A DNA stretch of 64,000 nt from Rhaphigaster nebulosa (Eukaryota; Arthropoda; Insecta; Hemiptera; Pentatomidae), in the NCBI GenBank assembly GCA_948150685.1, contig OX411312.1:47839698-47903697 (forward strand). Reading direction: 5' to 3'. A model generated the notes under the pieces. That model was not told where the DNA came from. It ran no database searches and saw only the letters and a list, made by a program, of their open reading frames with translations. Shown one piece after another: positions 1-10,496 of this stretch. Each line of letters opens with the position of its first letter. The stretch's first letter is position 1. The translations under genes and the position numbers were made by a program.

Positions 1-1316
1 CCAGCTAAGCAGAAACACTAACCCTCACTGACTAATTATTCACTTATTTTATAAACTATATAATTATGTGTTTTCGTTGAATATTTGTCTGATTGTAAGT
101 GGGGCATATAGTTTTGTGTTAAAATATAAAATAATAGTAATTATTAAAAATAAAAGAGTGCATTTAATTCATTTATAATTGATGTTAAATATATAATGAC
201 CTCAAACAGCCTAAATTTCATTTTTTTTTAAATTCTGAACGCTGTAATACAGGAAAAATATTGATTTCAAAAGTATTGTGTAAACATTCAGTCACCCAAG
301 AAAATGCGATCTTTATGGCATGCGGTTAAGATGACCTTTGTTCTCCCTCTCTACCCCTGTTTCTCCCGGGGATGAACCTGCGTTGTTGCAAGCCAGCATC
401 CACCCTGTTAAGGTCTTTGTCCGAACCCCTTTTCTATTTCACTGGTCTGCCATACTCTCAAGTTCATTCATGTATTTTCAACGCAGAAGCTTTCAGATCA
501 GTTAAATTCACATTTCCTTTTATTCTGTACCCACGTTACATGTTATTCCAATTTCTTTTATCCTACCTCTGAATTCTTTACTTCATGCTATTCACTATAT
601 TTTCATTTATTAGGTACTATTTCTTTTTTTTATATTCTCTATTTATCTTCTTGCCTCTTTACATCTTTTTTAATCACTTTAATTACATTGCTTAAATATT
701 TTATATGTCATTTGTTGTTCATTATAAATCTATCTCATTCCGCAAATTATTAAAGATAAAATGCGCAAAACGGTCCTCCGCACTTAATATAATTACGCTT
801 ATGCTAAATATTCCACAATAGATATAGAACACTTTTGAAGTGACTAATTTAGGTAATCGTTTAGTGATATAAAATGAAACAAGTGATAAAAATCAGTGCC
901 GGATTATCCATATGCATTCCCTAGGGGCCCCGTAGTGAAGAAGACTAATTTTGCCTTAAAATTTTTTTAGATTTTATTAAGTATAAAAAAATTCACAAAA
1001 TAAAACTTAAAAGGTGGATACTTATTTTCTCTCTAAAATAAAATTCGATTACCCTGAAAACTATCATGAAGCTGCTTGCCTTACCATTGCTTGGCAATAT
1101 TTCAACCTAATTCAAGTACACATTATAAATTATCTCTGCGCATTTTCATTATTTAGGTTGGCAGCAGTGATTACTTTCTATTAGTTTCGCAAAAAAGAGA
1201 ATACAGGGGAATTCCCCACCTCGATCTATACGTTGATTCAAAGAATATATATTACTTTCCCAATTATATCAAGTGGCAATTAGATCATGGATTTTCCAAT
1301 TTTGTACAATTTTCTC
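1..1316. other. Unannotated A+T-rich stretch
   Basis: No gene, clear repeat or structured RNA was seen here. The 66-codon open frame near position 372 matches nothing I recognise and has ordinary composition, so it is left uncalled. Confidence 0.5.
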
Positions 1317-1395
1317 GTAAACGGCTCTAACGATTTTGATAAAACTTGCCTAATGTCTTCTTCTTAAAGCCCTTTAATTTTTCAAATATATATTA
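1317..1395 (+). repeat. Dispersed repeat, partner inverted at 63578-63661
   Basis: About 79 bases match the reverse complement of 63578-63661 at roughly 75-80% by eye. Shared blocks include CTTAAAGCCCTTTAA and ATTTTGATRAAAC. The two copies lie 62 kb apart in opposite orientation, which suggests fragments of one interspersed family. No coding potential is seen. Confidence 0.6.
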
Positions 1396-1597
1396 CATCA
1401 ATGAGAAATACGAAGGGAGGGGAGGAGGGGGAAAGTAATAATCGAAATCAGATCGGAATTGGAAAAAATCAGGAGTACAAGACCCTAGATGGATAGCCGA
1501 GCGCATTCGAAAGGAGACGGATGCGACCGAACCTTCTCCTACCAATACACCAATCTGTTGTCAACAATACGCTTTGTAATAATTTAATGTAAGAATC

Positions 1598-1925
1598 CAA
1601 AAGCAGAAATTAACTTAATAATTTCTGCTATTATATTATTTAATGGAAACAAAATGTTTCCATAGAAACTAAACCGAAACTTTTAAAATATACTTTCAAT
1701 TTGACAAACTTAAAATATATAAGTAGTGTACAGAATTGTCGTACTAAAATTGATTAAGAACTGTTTTATTTTTCTTATGTGGGACAAGATGTGAAGAAGT
1801 GAATGCTGCCGAGTTTATTTCAAGTATTCTTTATGTGAACTCTTTAAAATTATATTAAAAAGATAATTATTATAGGACGGTAATGGAAAGTTGTGTGATG
1901 CGCGCACCGTATCAGATTTTTTTGT
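1598..1925 (+). repeat. Dispersed repeat family copy (partner 51985-52290, minus)
   Basis: This block aligns with the reverse complement of 51985-52290 over most of its length. Shared landmarks are TTTCCATAGAAACTAAA, GTGAAGAAGTG, ATTTCAAGTA, and TTGTGTGATGCGCGCAC near 1890-1907. The left end carries a short hairpin, GCAGAAATT...AATTTCTGC. A third, shorter relative with the same hairpin and TTTCC/GGAAA blocks is at 15185-15300. No open frame is conserved, so this looks like a non-autonomous element or a retroelement UTR. Confidence 0.65.
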
Positions 1926-2577
1926 ATATTACACTATTAAGCATTTTGTTCAGTAATTGCGACCGGCAATTGTGAGAAATTTTTCTGTTTCGATAGAAAA
2001 GAGTGTGACATCCTTATAGATGGATTGTGCAGAAAAGTGATTTGAGAAAATCGGCGAAACTACTTCTTAGAGACTTTCAGATAAATGAAGAAAAGTATAG
2101 ATATGTCTTAATTATAAGAAAGTTAATTGTCAGACTGATAATGATGATATTTAACAGTTAAGTTAATATAGAAATAAATCATTGTTATTTAGATATTAAC
2201 GTTTAACGTGCCAAATTCATATCCTATTGAAATAATTTTTTTTTTTGACGTTTTTGGTTAACAATTTTTTCACATTTTCGGTTTGTTTCCGATTGAGAAT
2301 ATTGGACGCTATTGATTAAACTTTTTATTTAATAAATATGTATTTTAAATTTATGATATAAAGGAGATCTAAAGGGAAAAATACCAAAGAAATTGGTTAG
2401 GGCAACATATATTTTTTAAAAAATATTTAAGTTCATTTAAAATTTTTCAAAAAAAAAAAGCATTGTCAAAGAATTTTACATTGAAATATCATGTTTAATC
2501 AGTCTAGCGATTACACCACAATCATATTCAACATATATTATTTATATGTTATGATAATAAATGTAACATACATAACA

Positions 2578-2642
<65 letters not shown>

Positions 2643-4916
2643 TATACTATATATTATACTATACTTATATACTATACTATATACTTATATACTATGTATT
2701 ATATATATACATATATTAGATAACATATATTATCATATTCAACAACATATTCACACCTATCTATCTGGGGATAAGCTGACGAGAAAATATTCGCTAGTCT
2801 TTCTGAGATTTTGACTACATCGTTCGCTCGGTTCTCTTCAATCCTTGGCAAAATCTGCTTCGGTATTCATAAGTACCCCTCTCGGCTTTCCTCGTACCTT
2901 CAAGAGCCATCAAAGGGCATTTTTTTGGCCCTGTTATTACGGATAGTACTGCTTGTCTTTTTCACCCAAGCTCTGCTGTAGATCGTACGAAGTGAAGAAA
3001 TTATCAAAGGAAACTTCAATTCTTGATGAAGTTGTTACGATTGATAGAAGGCTATTTACAACTCTAATTCTGAGGGGGGCTGGTCTTATTGTTTTCTTTA
3101 ATAGCATAAATTTCAATTTTATATCCTTCGGAACCGCAAATCATCCAGATTTTCAATCGGAACCTCATCGGCTTATCCCGAATGAACATTTTATAAGTTC
3201 ATATAATAACCTAATATAATGAGGTACCGTATATTCGCTAATAATCAATAAATAAAGCGAAAATAAGTAAGGGGTTAGAGGAACAAGTCAAAGATGCGCG
3301 TATAGCCATCCATATTCTAGTCACACCCGACCAACGGGTCAGCAGGAAATCGTCTCTCGTAGTTGCAGTTCAAATTATTTATACTCATTAACTTTGAATA
3401 TTTTTTCTACAAGAAAAAAATATTACTATACAAATCGAAATGAAACTTTTGATATAAAAATAAATTAAAACGAAAAATGAAAAAAGGCATATTTCAAGTA
3501 TTTCGAAAAATCGTAATTAGCTCAAATTTAAGAAATTTGCTCGTTTTTTTTTGCATCCGGAAATAATTTTTAACTTATTTAAGCAAATGAAAATATTGAG
3601 TGAGTGTTTACGTTTATATAAACATTTATAAAAACCAATTCAAACTTTTTTTTCTAATTGGGAACATTGACCGCTAAAAGGTTAATTTTATACTTCATTG
3701 TGGTTCTATTTTTGTTAATGCAATAAAATGTATTATATTGAAAAAGGGGGAAAATGGCCCCAAGTATTTCACTGCCTAGGGACCTCTACGTGGCTTAATC
3801 CGACCTTGGATGCAATAAATAAATAGAATAAATTTGCTAAATAGATAAAAGACACTGCTTTCACTTTTCCTAACTATACACAGTAAATAATAACATTTCT
3901 CACTATAGGATCAGTCCACTGTTTATAGCTACTAGTTACCTACGATCTAGTCAGGTTATAAGTAAAAAAATCACGGAAAATTCTTTAGGAAAATGAATAA
4001 CCCTGAGAAACGACGTGAAAGTTGACCATTACAATTTAGAGCGTGCGCAGAACTGACCGGTGTATTTAGGCAATAAAATTGAAATATTAGCTCATAAGGC
4101 TTCTACATTAAATTTGATTCCGCGATTTAAATATTGAATCAGTTATTACACTAATTTATTCCGATCCTCAAACATTAAGAATTATTGTAATATTCTTTCA
4201 CAGTCATTATAATTCCGCTGTATATAAAAATGAAGGGACAAGAAAATTTAATTTCGAATTGTTTTATTTTTAAAAAAATATTTCTGTGAATGAGAATCAT
4301 CTGGAATAAATTTTTTAGGTTTGTCAGTTTGGTTTTAGGAAGCGCATTTTGTTCTTTTCATTAAAGTTTATTCATATATGCTTGCTTGTTTTTTTTACTG
4401 ACTAATAGTTTTTCAGAGGGGAAGAATTAAGCCAATCGATTTATGACTCACAAAAACCCTTATTCTCATGGGTATACTAAGGGAAGAGCAGGAGGGGACA
4501 AGGGCCTCCTAAAAATCCAAAGAAAAAGAAGAATGATTCAATTGTGAGAGAGATAAAAAAAGAAGAAAATTAACATGGATAAAAAAAAGTGAGGGTAGAC
4601 TATTTTTACTTAAAAATTCAACCATAATTTTTAAGATTGTTTAATTCAATGGATTTTAGTTGATCTAAATTTGCAGTGTTCTAGGATCTTGTGATGCCTT
4701 TTGGAAAGCCTTAACAAAATTCGATTTATAATAGAAGCCTTAACTTACACTAAAACAGACCAATTGAAGTCGATCAGGAAGATTATTAGAAATTTTTATC
4801 CTGGCAGACGCGATATCCTCCGGGAAATGGCTACCATGGGAACTTCTAAATCAGTAGCGAACATGTGCTGAGATCACGTTAACGAAAAACAAAGCATTAC
4901 ACCCAGAAATTAAAAC
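1926..4916. other. Unannotated stretch with one microsatellite
   Basis: Apart from the TA run at 2585-2634 I see no supported feature. Open frames of up to 107 codons here are either TA-repeat translations or unrecognised. Positions 2820-3200 are somewhat richer in G+C, with an 88-codon frame at 2953-3219 that resembles nothing known to me. Confidence 0.45.
2585..2634. repeat. (TA)n microsatellite, about 25 units
   Basis: Uninterrupted alternating T and A over about 50 bases, followed by a degenerate tail of TATAC-like units to about 2735. The Ile-Tyr-repeat frame across it is a translation artefact. Confidence 0.95.
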
Positions 4917-5400
4917 GAGCTGAATTCTGCTCCAGACAGCACCAGAACGTCCAAATTTTCACCCTATTCAAAACGTTTCTTGGAAAGGTTATTGTATTAA
5001 AACGAGCTAAATTCTGCTCCTGAAAGGTTTAAAATCTTCCCAATTATAAAAAAATATAAAGAGCTGAATTCTGCCTCAGAAAACCTCAAATACTCAAATT
5101 TTCACCCGATTTTTTAATCGTAAATTTCCTTGCAACAGGCGACTGTAGAGGAGCTTAACATTTTGCCCTACAAATCTTCAGAATACGTCAATCTTCACCC
5201 ATCTTTCTACAATTTTCTTGAAAAGAACAAAATTATAACCAGCCAAATTCTGCTCCAGAAAGCAAAAATTTTTGTCTGTTTTAAAAAAATAAAAATCATG
5301 AAACGGGTTAAATTAAATAGACCTGAATTCTGCTCCAGAAATCCTCAAAACACGATACTCGTCCGATTTAAAAAATATTTTCTGGTGAAATTATAATGCC
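4917..5400 (+). repeat. Degenerate tandem array, about 89-bp unit, six units
   Basis: The motif GAGCTGAATTCTGCTCCAG and variants recurs at 4917, 5004, 5061, 5151, 5240 and 5329. Spacings are 87, 57, 90, 89 and 89 bases. Most units also carry a CAAATTTTCACCC-like block downstream (4959, 5096, 5190). Units have diverged by substitution and small indels, and the second is shortened. The 88-codon frame at 5130-5396 lies inside the array and is probably fortuitous, since 89 is not a multiple of three. Confidence 0.75.
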
Positions 5401-5697
5401 GCAACAAACTATAATTTGCGTCTGACACCAAAAAAACTGTCCTAAATAAAGACAAAATTACGTAAATTAAGTATATTTTTAATTTGTCATGAATATTTCT
5501 CTAGGGCCAACCCGCATTTTTCACAATCCAAGTCGAAATGCTAATATATTTATAAAGTATTGATCAATATTATTATGATTATCACTAATAATATTATTAT
5601 TATAAATATAACTAACCGCAAAATGAAATAATTAATTTTAGTCAAATATCATTCAAAGAAATATTAAAAAAAATATATACATATATTTATACAATAC

Positions 5698-5985
5698 ATG
5701 CCTAATTGTTATTTTAAAATGTTGTTTGTTAATGCTGCCACGAGGCTACTCGTACGAATTCGCATCAAAATCCAAACTGAATTGGATCGGTTCGCAGTTC
5801 GAAACTATACGCATGAAAACGAACGAATAATTCGCACCATGTGGACGAGGATGATTCGACAAATCGTTCCTGCGTATCCAGACGAATACGCAAGAATTCA
5901 GTTTCATACCTTTCTGCTTTCAGTGATCGCGCAACCTTATAGTTGCAAGCAGCTGTATCAAACTAGGTTTCTTTCTTTATTTTAA
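5698..5985 (+). CDS. Unrecognised 95-codon open frame in a CpG-rich patch
   Basis: I do not recognise this frame. It stands out because about 5735-5965 is much richer in G+C and in CpG (CGTACG, ATTCGC, GACGAATACGC) than the flanks. The predicted peptide is rich in Arg and Ile with no signal peptide or membrane segment. The ATG is simply the first in the frame. It could be a host exon, a fragment of a decayed element, or a non-coding CpG-rich patch. No convincing splice sites flank it. The short inverted pair GCAACC...GGTTGC-like near 5930-5950 favours an element relic as much as a gene. Confidence 0.2.
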   Translation: MPNCYFKMLFVNAATRLLVRIRIKIQTELDRFAVRNYTHENERIIRTMWTRMIRQIVPAYPDEYARIQFHTFLLSVIAQPYSCKQLYQTRFLSLF

Positions 5986-6247
5986 TTTGCTATTTAGGGA
6001 AAAGTCTTTTTTTTAGCGGAATATACCTTGAATATTATTACTGAATAAAATAGTTTTTTTTTTTGCTGGAGCTGACAAAAAAGAAAATTTCCTCACGCGT
6101 TTGATATTGCAACATTTGATGTATGACTTTTATTACTAAAAACACTTTAACCTAGCTAAATATCAATTGAGGAAATAATTATGTAACCGCTGTAATATCG
6201 TTTAGGGGTTTTACTATTTAAAAAGTATGAATGTTATGATTTTATTT

Positions 6248-6297
<50 letters not shown>

Positions 6298-6684
6298 AGA
6301 CGTTTAATAATCAGCCTCTAGGAATAATTTAAGTTCGAGTTTTTATTTTTAGAAATGTTTGTATATTTTTAATTATTTTTGTAATCTTCTTTGTAATTTC
6401 TAATGTATTATACCAGAGTTTACAACTCAAATGTTATCTTCCTCTTACATGCTATTTGATGTAGGCCTTAAAACGATACTCTTATCACGTGAATACATTT
6501 TGTAAAGTTATGCAGGTTTGTAAGCCTAGAATATAATATTGTAAACAGTTGTTAAGCTGAAAAATATTTAATGTAGTTTTATATTTCTTATTTGCTTTTA
6601 TATGTTTTTTAGATTTAAATCCTCATTAAAAAATACAGTTAGTAAATATTCTATTAGTAATCAATAAGAAATTTATCAAGTAGG
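5986..6684. other. Unannotated stretch with a long poly-T
   Basis: Nothing supported apart from the poly-T run at 6250-6294. It may be the tail of a minus-strand retroposed copy, but no body can be recognised beside it. Confidence 0.45.
6250..6294. repeat. Poly-T tract (45 bases)
   Basis: A homopolymer of about 45 T, preceded by TTTTATTTTA. Homopolymers of this length are prone to sequencing and assembly error. Confidence 0.95.
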
Positions 6685-7111
6685 ACATGGAGCCCACATA
6701 CAAGACTTAAAAGACAAGAACTTAATCGAAGATTTAGCCAATTATATAGACTGCTAAGCAGAAAATCTCAGCTTTCTGCTGACAACAACCTACTAATTTA
6801 CAAGATAATTCTGAAACCTGTCTGGACCTATGGACTCAAACTCTGGGGGACAGCTAAATTTTCGAACATCAAACGCATCCAATCCTTTCAGTCCAAAGTC
6901 CTACGAAAATAGTCAATGTCCCATACTATGTAACCAGCAAAACCCTACACATGGCCTTCATATCCCGTTTGTTTTAAACCTTATTCCATCCAAATTTCAC
7001 AAGAACCTTGCTCATCATCCTAATCCCTTAGCGCAATCCCTGTCCAGCTCCACCCATCCCTACAATCCTCCTCGAAGGTTGAAACGGCAGTGGCCCCGAG
7101 ACCTGTTGTAA
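6685..7111 (+). pseudogene. Jockey-type non-LTR retrotransposon, 3' end of ORF2 (broken)
   Basis: Codons from 6685 read through the region downstream of the reverse transcriptase catalytic core, including ELNRRFSQLYRLL, SRKSQLS, LKPVWTYGLKLWGTA and IQSFQSKVLRK. This is the usual ending of Jockey-clade ORF2 (thumb and tail; known family pattern). A stop at 6910 marks a frameshift: the next frame continues IVNVPYYVTSKTLHMAF from 6909. A second shift leads to the frame ending HPNPLAQSL...RRLKRQWPRDLL with a TAA at 7109-7111. The copy is 5'-truncated and broken by at least two frameshifts, so it is inactive. The next 230 bases to about 7343 are probably its 3' UTR, ending in A-rich sequence. Confidence 0.85.
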
Positions 7112-7343
7112 ATATGCATACCTGGTAATGGCAAGATTCTCCACTCAAGTTCTGTATGTCTGCGGGTATCGCTCAGTCTCCACTGGCTTTCAATGCCAGT
7201 GACGCGACTGAGTGAGAAACGTTGGGATTATTTTGTCATTATTTCATTTTTTTTTTTAAATATGGTATGAATGATTTTTTTTATCACTATTACGATTGTC
7301 CCTGCCGAGACAGAATGTAATATAACTGAACAAATAAAAAGTT
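7112..7343 (+). mobile_element. Probable 3' UTR of the Jockey-type copy
   Basis: It lies directly after the retrotransposon stop codon, is less A+T-rich than its surroundings to about 7235, and ends in an A-rich tail (AATTAAAAAATAC) near 7340-7363. A GCTCAGTCTCC...GACTGAGTGAG stem-like pair lies at about 7171-7215. The assignment rests on position only. Confidence 0.4.
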
Positions 7344-7708
7344 TCAATTAATTAAAAAATACACCGGAGTCATAAAAAGGATACATTTGTATGGTATTTA
7401 GAACAGAGGTACATGTTAAATGATGTATTTGGTTTAAGTATTTATTCTGGCCCTCGATCCCGTATAGTAGCCAGCTGTAATTACACCCCACATGGCCCAA
7501 AACGAATCTGGGACTAATAACGTTCTGTTGAACTTTATTTCTTTGATCGTCAAGCGGGTGAGATTGGAAAACTCATCTCTAACAGCTAATTTGTCATAAT
7601 AAAACAGCGAGTAAAGCTTACAGATAAATGCACATTTAACCACAGAATCGTGAAGTCAAAATCGATGAAATTTGAGTTACAATTCAGAATTATTTAGGTG
7701 TAGAGGAT

Positions 7709-8090
7709 GTCTCAAAAAATAAAATCAAGTGGAAGATAATAATTGAAATGTATCAGGTAGATATCTTCAAAATTTTATACCCTGGAATCCTAAAGGTTTT
7801 TTAAAGAATTTTCTATATATTCTGTTGTTGTTGGGATCGACCACCATTTTGGGTGATTTATATTATTTAAGACCTAGTTCTTTTTCATATACATGGAATA
7901 AAGTGCGTATCGTGGATGTATCCACTTCTGCTATTAGATTTCAAAACCTCATTCTTGGCTTCAAAATATAGAATAAGTTAGAAAAGATTTCTGTTCCAGA
8001 CAATAGGCTACTGGAGAGATAGCAATGAAAGTTTATCCATTTATTACCAATAAATTGTTTTTATATATGAGCTCTATACGGTGAATAAAC
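7709..8090 (+). repeat. Dispersed repeat copy (partner 27779-28165, direct)
   Basis: About 380 bases align in the same orientation with 27779-28165. Shared blocks include CTGGAATCC, CCACCATTT, ATTTCTGTTCCAGA, TCCATTTATTA and TTTTTATATATGAGCTCTAT. Identity is about 70-75% by eye with small indels. No long frame is shared, so it is probably non-coding. Confidence 0.75.
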
Positions 8091-9320
8091 TCACATTTTG
8101 GGATTTTTTATATTTTTTTTGGAGACCTCTATTTTTTATATTTTATATTCCTCACTGAAAATTGTTCTTTTCACGCGATTCTCGTATATATGCATTACTG
8201 AGATACATGCTTTATTTTTTGTTCTAATTTAGGAGAAAAATATGCCTTACAGATAAAAAAGCAATCGTGGTCGAATAGCATTGCCCCATAAAAAAAAAAA
8301 AAAAAGTTTATCTCAATGTTAGTTAAAATTTTAAAATTTTCTAGGACCATTTAATGAAAAGATCTGAAAAATTTTGCTTAAACCTTTTTTAAAAACTTTC
8401 TAATTTCACCTTATGTTTATCCTTTAAATTTCATTGCGCTATCCCTGCAGTGCCATACTTAAATTTTAATCCAAAGCATAATGAGTCTAATAAACTCCAT
8501 TTTAAAAATGATTAAAAGACTAGTGATTATTGGAAAAAAAAAATCCTGCTTATTATTATACTATGGTTTATAATTTCCAAATAGTCGTATATCCAAAAAA
8601 TAAATAATATCTTCTCTGCAGATACCTATCTACGGCCTTGATCTTACCTCATCTAATTTAATAGTCAATGTTATATTTGTCCAAGTACAGAGTAGAAGAC
8701 AAAGGCTGCGTACAACCTTTTAACTGCTTTTTAACTCTGGAAAAGTGGACAATGTAATTCGGATTGCTGATGAGTAATTTGAAGAACAAATCGTAGTTCG
8801 TGTAATCAAGATAAGAAGACTCAGAAGAGGAAATAGCGAAGGATTAAGTCCGATATAAGCTCCCCTAAGGAGAGTTGGATCGCTGCAGAGGTAGAGGAAG
8901 CCCCTGGCTTAGGAGGTAAATCCGGACACCCGCACCCTTTATAACATGCGGAACTGGTAAACAGCGCATGTCCAAGTAAGAATAAGACAACGAAAATAGG
9001 TCAAGGCATAGAAAGAATGTGTTGATATACGATAAGCTAGAATTTTTAGCACCTATATAACAGAATAACTTTTTTGTTTTTCAAAATTTTATTATTTGGA
9101 GTTATTTTTTAAGACTATCCACGCTATCCACTTTACACCCTAACCACAAAAAGATACTGTACTGTCAACCGATTCTCAATAATTTTCTGAAGCTTATAAA
9201 AAATCATTGACTCTTACATAATAACTGAAGTAATACTAATTAGTAATTTCTAGGTTATAAAAAGTGGATCACATGGTAAACATAATTGAAGATGTTTGTG
9301 GATAAAGGTGGTATGTAACA
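8091..9320. other. Unannotated stretch
   Basis: I see nothing firm. A G+C-richer segment at about 8700-9010 has no open frame of note and no recognised motif. Confidence 0.45.
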
Positions 9321-9544
9321 GCAACTGTATTTTGAGATATTTAACCTGAAGGTTGTCACTATGGTAACAACATTTGTAGTTAATATATTTACTTCCGTGT
9401 ACGCAGTAAAGGAAGTATTGTAATCGCGAAAATTTTCGGTTTTCAAATTTCAACGGAAATATCCATTTTGACCATCCCTGAATCCATTTTGACAGGTTTC
9501 GTCGTGACCTCTGTATGTACGTTCGTATGTTCTTTAGTTCGTGA

Positions 9545-9836
9545 TACTTTACTTGAAGGTCATTGTTGATTTTCATAAAAAAAAATATATTAAAATATAA
9601 TGCAAAAGTTCTCAAATTTGGTATTTAAGACTTGCATACCAATATAAATAGCATGATAAATTTAGGTTAAAATTGGCAAACCATAAGTGGTACTTTACTT
9701 GAAATTCATATTAGACTTTCATCAAAAATTATATTGATATATGTAATGTAAAACATCTCAAATTTGGTAAATTATAGTTTTATATCAATATAAGTAATAT
9801 AATAAATTTTGGGTGAAATTGAAGAGCCGAAAGGGG
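9545..9836 (+). repeat. Tandem duplication, two 146-bp units plus part of a third
   Basis: The start motif TACTTTACTTGAA recurs at 9545, 9691 and 9837, giving two successive units of exactly 146 bases. Both units carry CTCAAATTTGGTA, then AATATAA-TAG/A-ATGATAAATTT, then AAATTG. Units have diverged by many substitutions but kept their length. Confidence 0.8.
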
Positions 9837-10179
9837 TACTTTACTTGAAGGTATTTGATAATTGATTATGAAATAATAATTGATAAACTTAAATCAAAAG
9901 GTATATCTACATTTAACACAGAGATCATATAGTTCGGTGAAAAAGGTTATAAACGCGATTTTTTTACACTCAAATTAAACAATTTTATTACTTGTTTTAT
10001 GTGCTAAAATTGAATATAAAATATTTGTTTTCCTCCCCATTTGTGAGCTGAACAAATCAGGTGAATAACATAAGTTGAGCGGATTCCTCCGCTTAAAATG
10101 TTGAAACCGTCGATTTCCAATGTTTTATGTAGTGGCATAGACAAACAACGACATATAATAACATATAAGACAAGAGCTT

Positions 10180-10206
10180 ATGTGTGTGTGTGTGTCTGTA
10201 TGTGTC
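10180..10206. repeat. Short (TG)n run
   Basis: Nine uninterrupted TG units, followed by TCTGTATGTGTC. Confidence 0.8.
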
Positions 10207-10496
10207 ATTAGATGGACATCGCGAAGCCGAGTTTCATTTTTGAGATACTATCTTCGGAAACTAGTAACCAAATTCAGGGTCACTTTTTGAGCCACCGATT
10301 TATAGTTTATTAGGCGTACAAGGAAGTCATGGGGTATCCACATCAGATATTTGTGTAAGTTCATACGAAGACATATTATTTCTATGAGTGGTAAAAATGT
10401 ATTCAGTACCAATTTTTGTTTTAAAATCAGTTTAAAAAAAAATATAAAATATATATTGTACATACCACCCATCATTAGAAATATACTTTGTTGTTG

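Larger units (their letters stand above)
9321..10496 (+). repeat. Long copy of a dispersed repeat (short form at 61311-61438)
   Basis: The left end (9321-9390, TTTGAGATATTTARCCTTAA-like) and the right end (10444-10496, TATATTGTACATA...CATTAGAAA) are both found in the 128-base copy at 61311-61438, where they are nearly adjacent. The long form holds about 1.05 kb more, including a 146-bp tandem duplication and a (TG)n run. Either 61311-61438 is an internally deleted derivative, or the long form received an insertion. The 121-codon minus frame at 9250-9615 lies within it and matches nothing I recognise. Confidence 0.6.
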
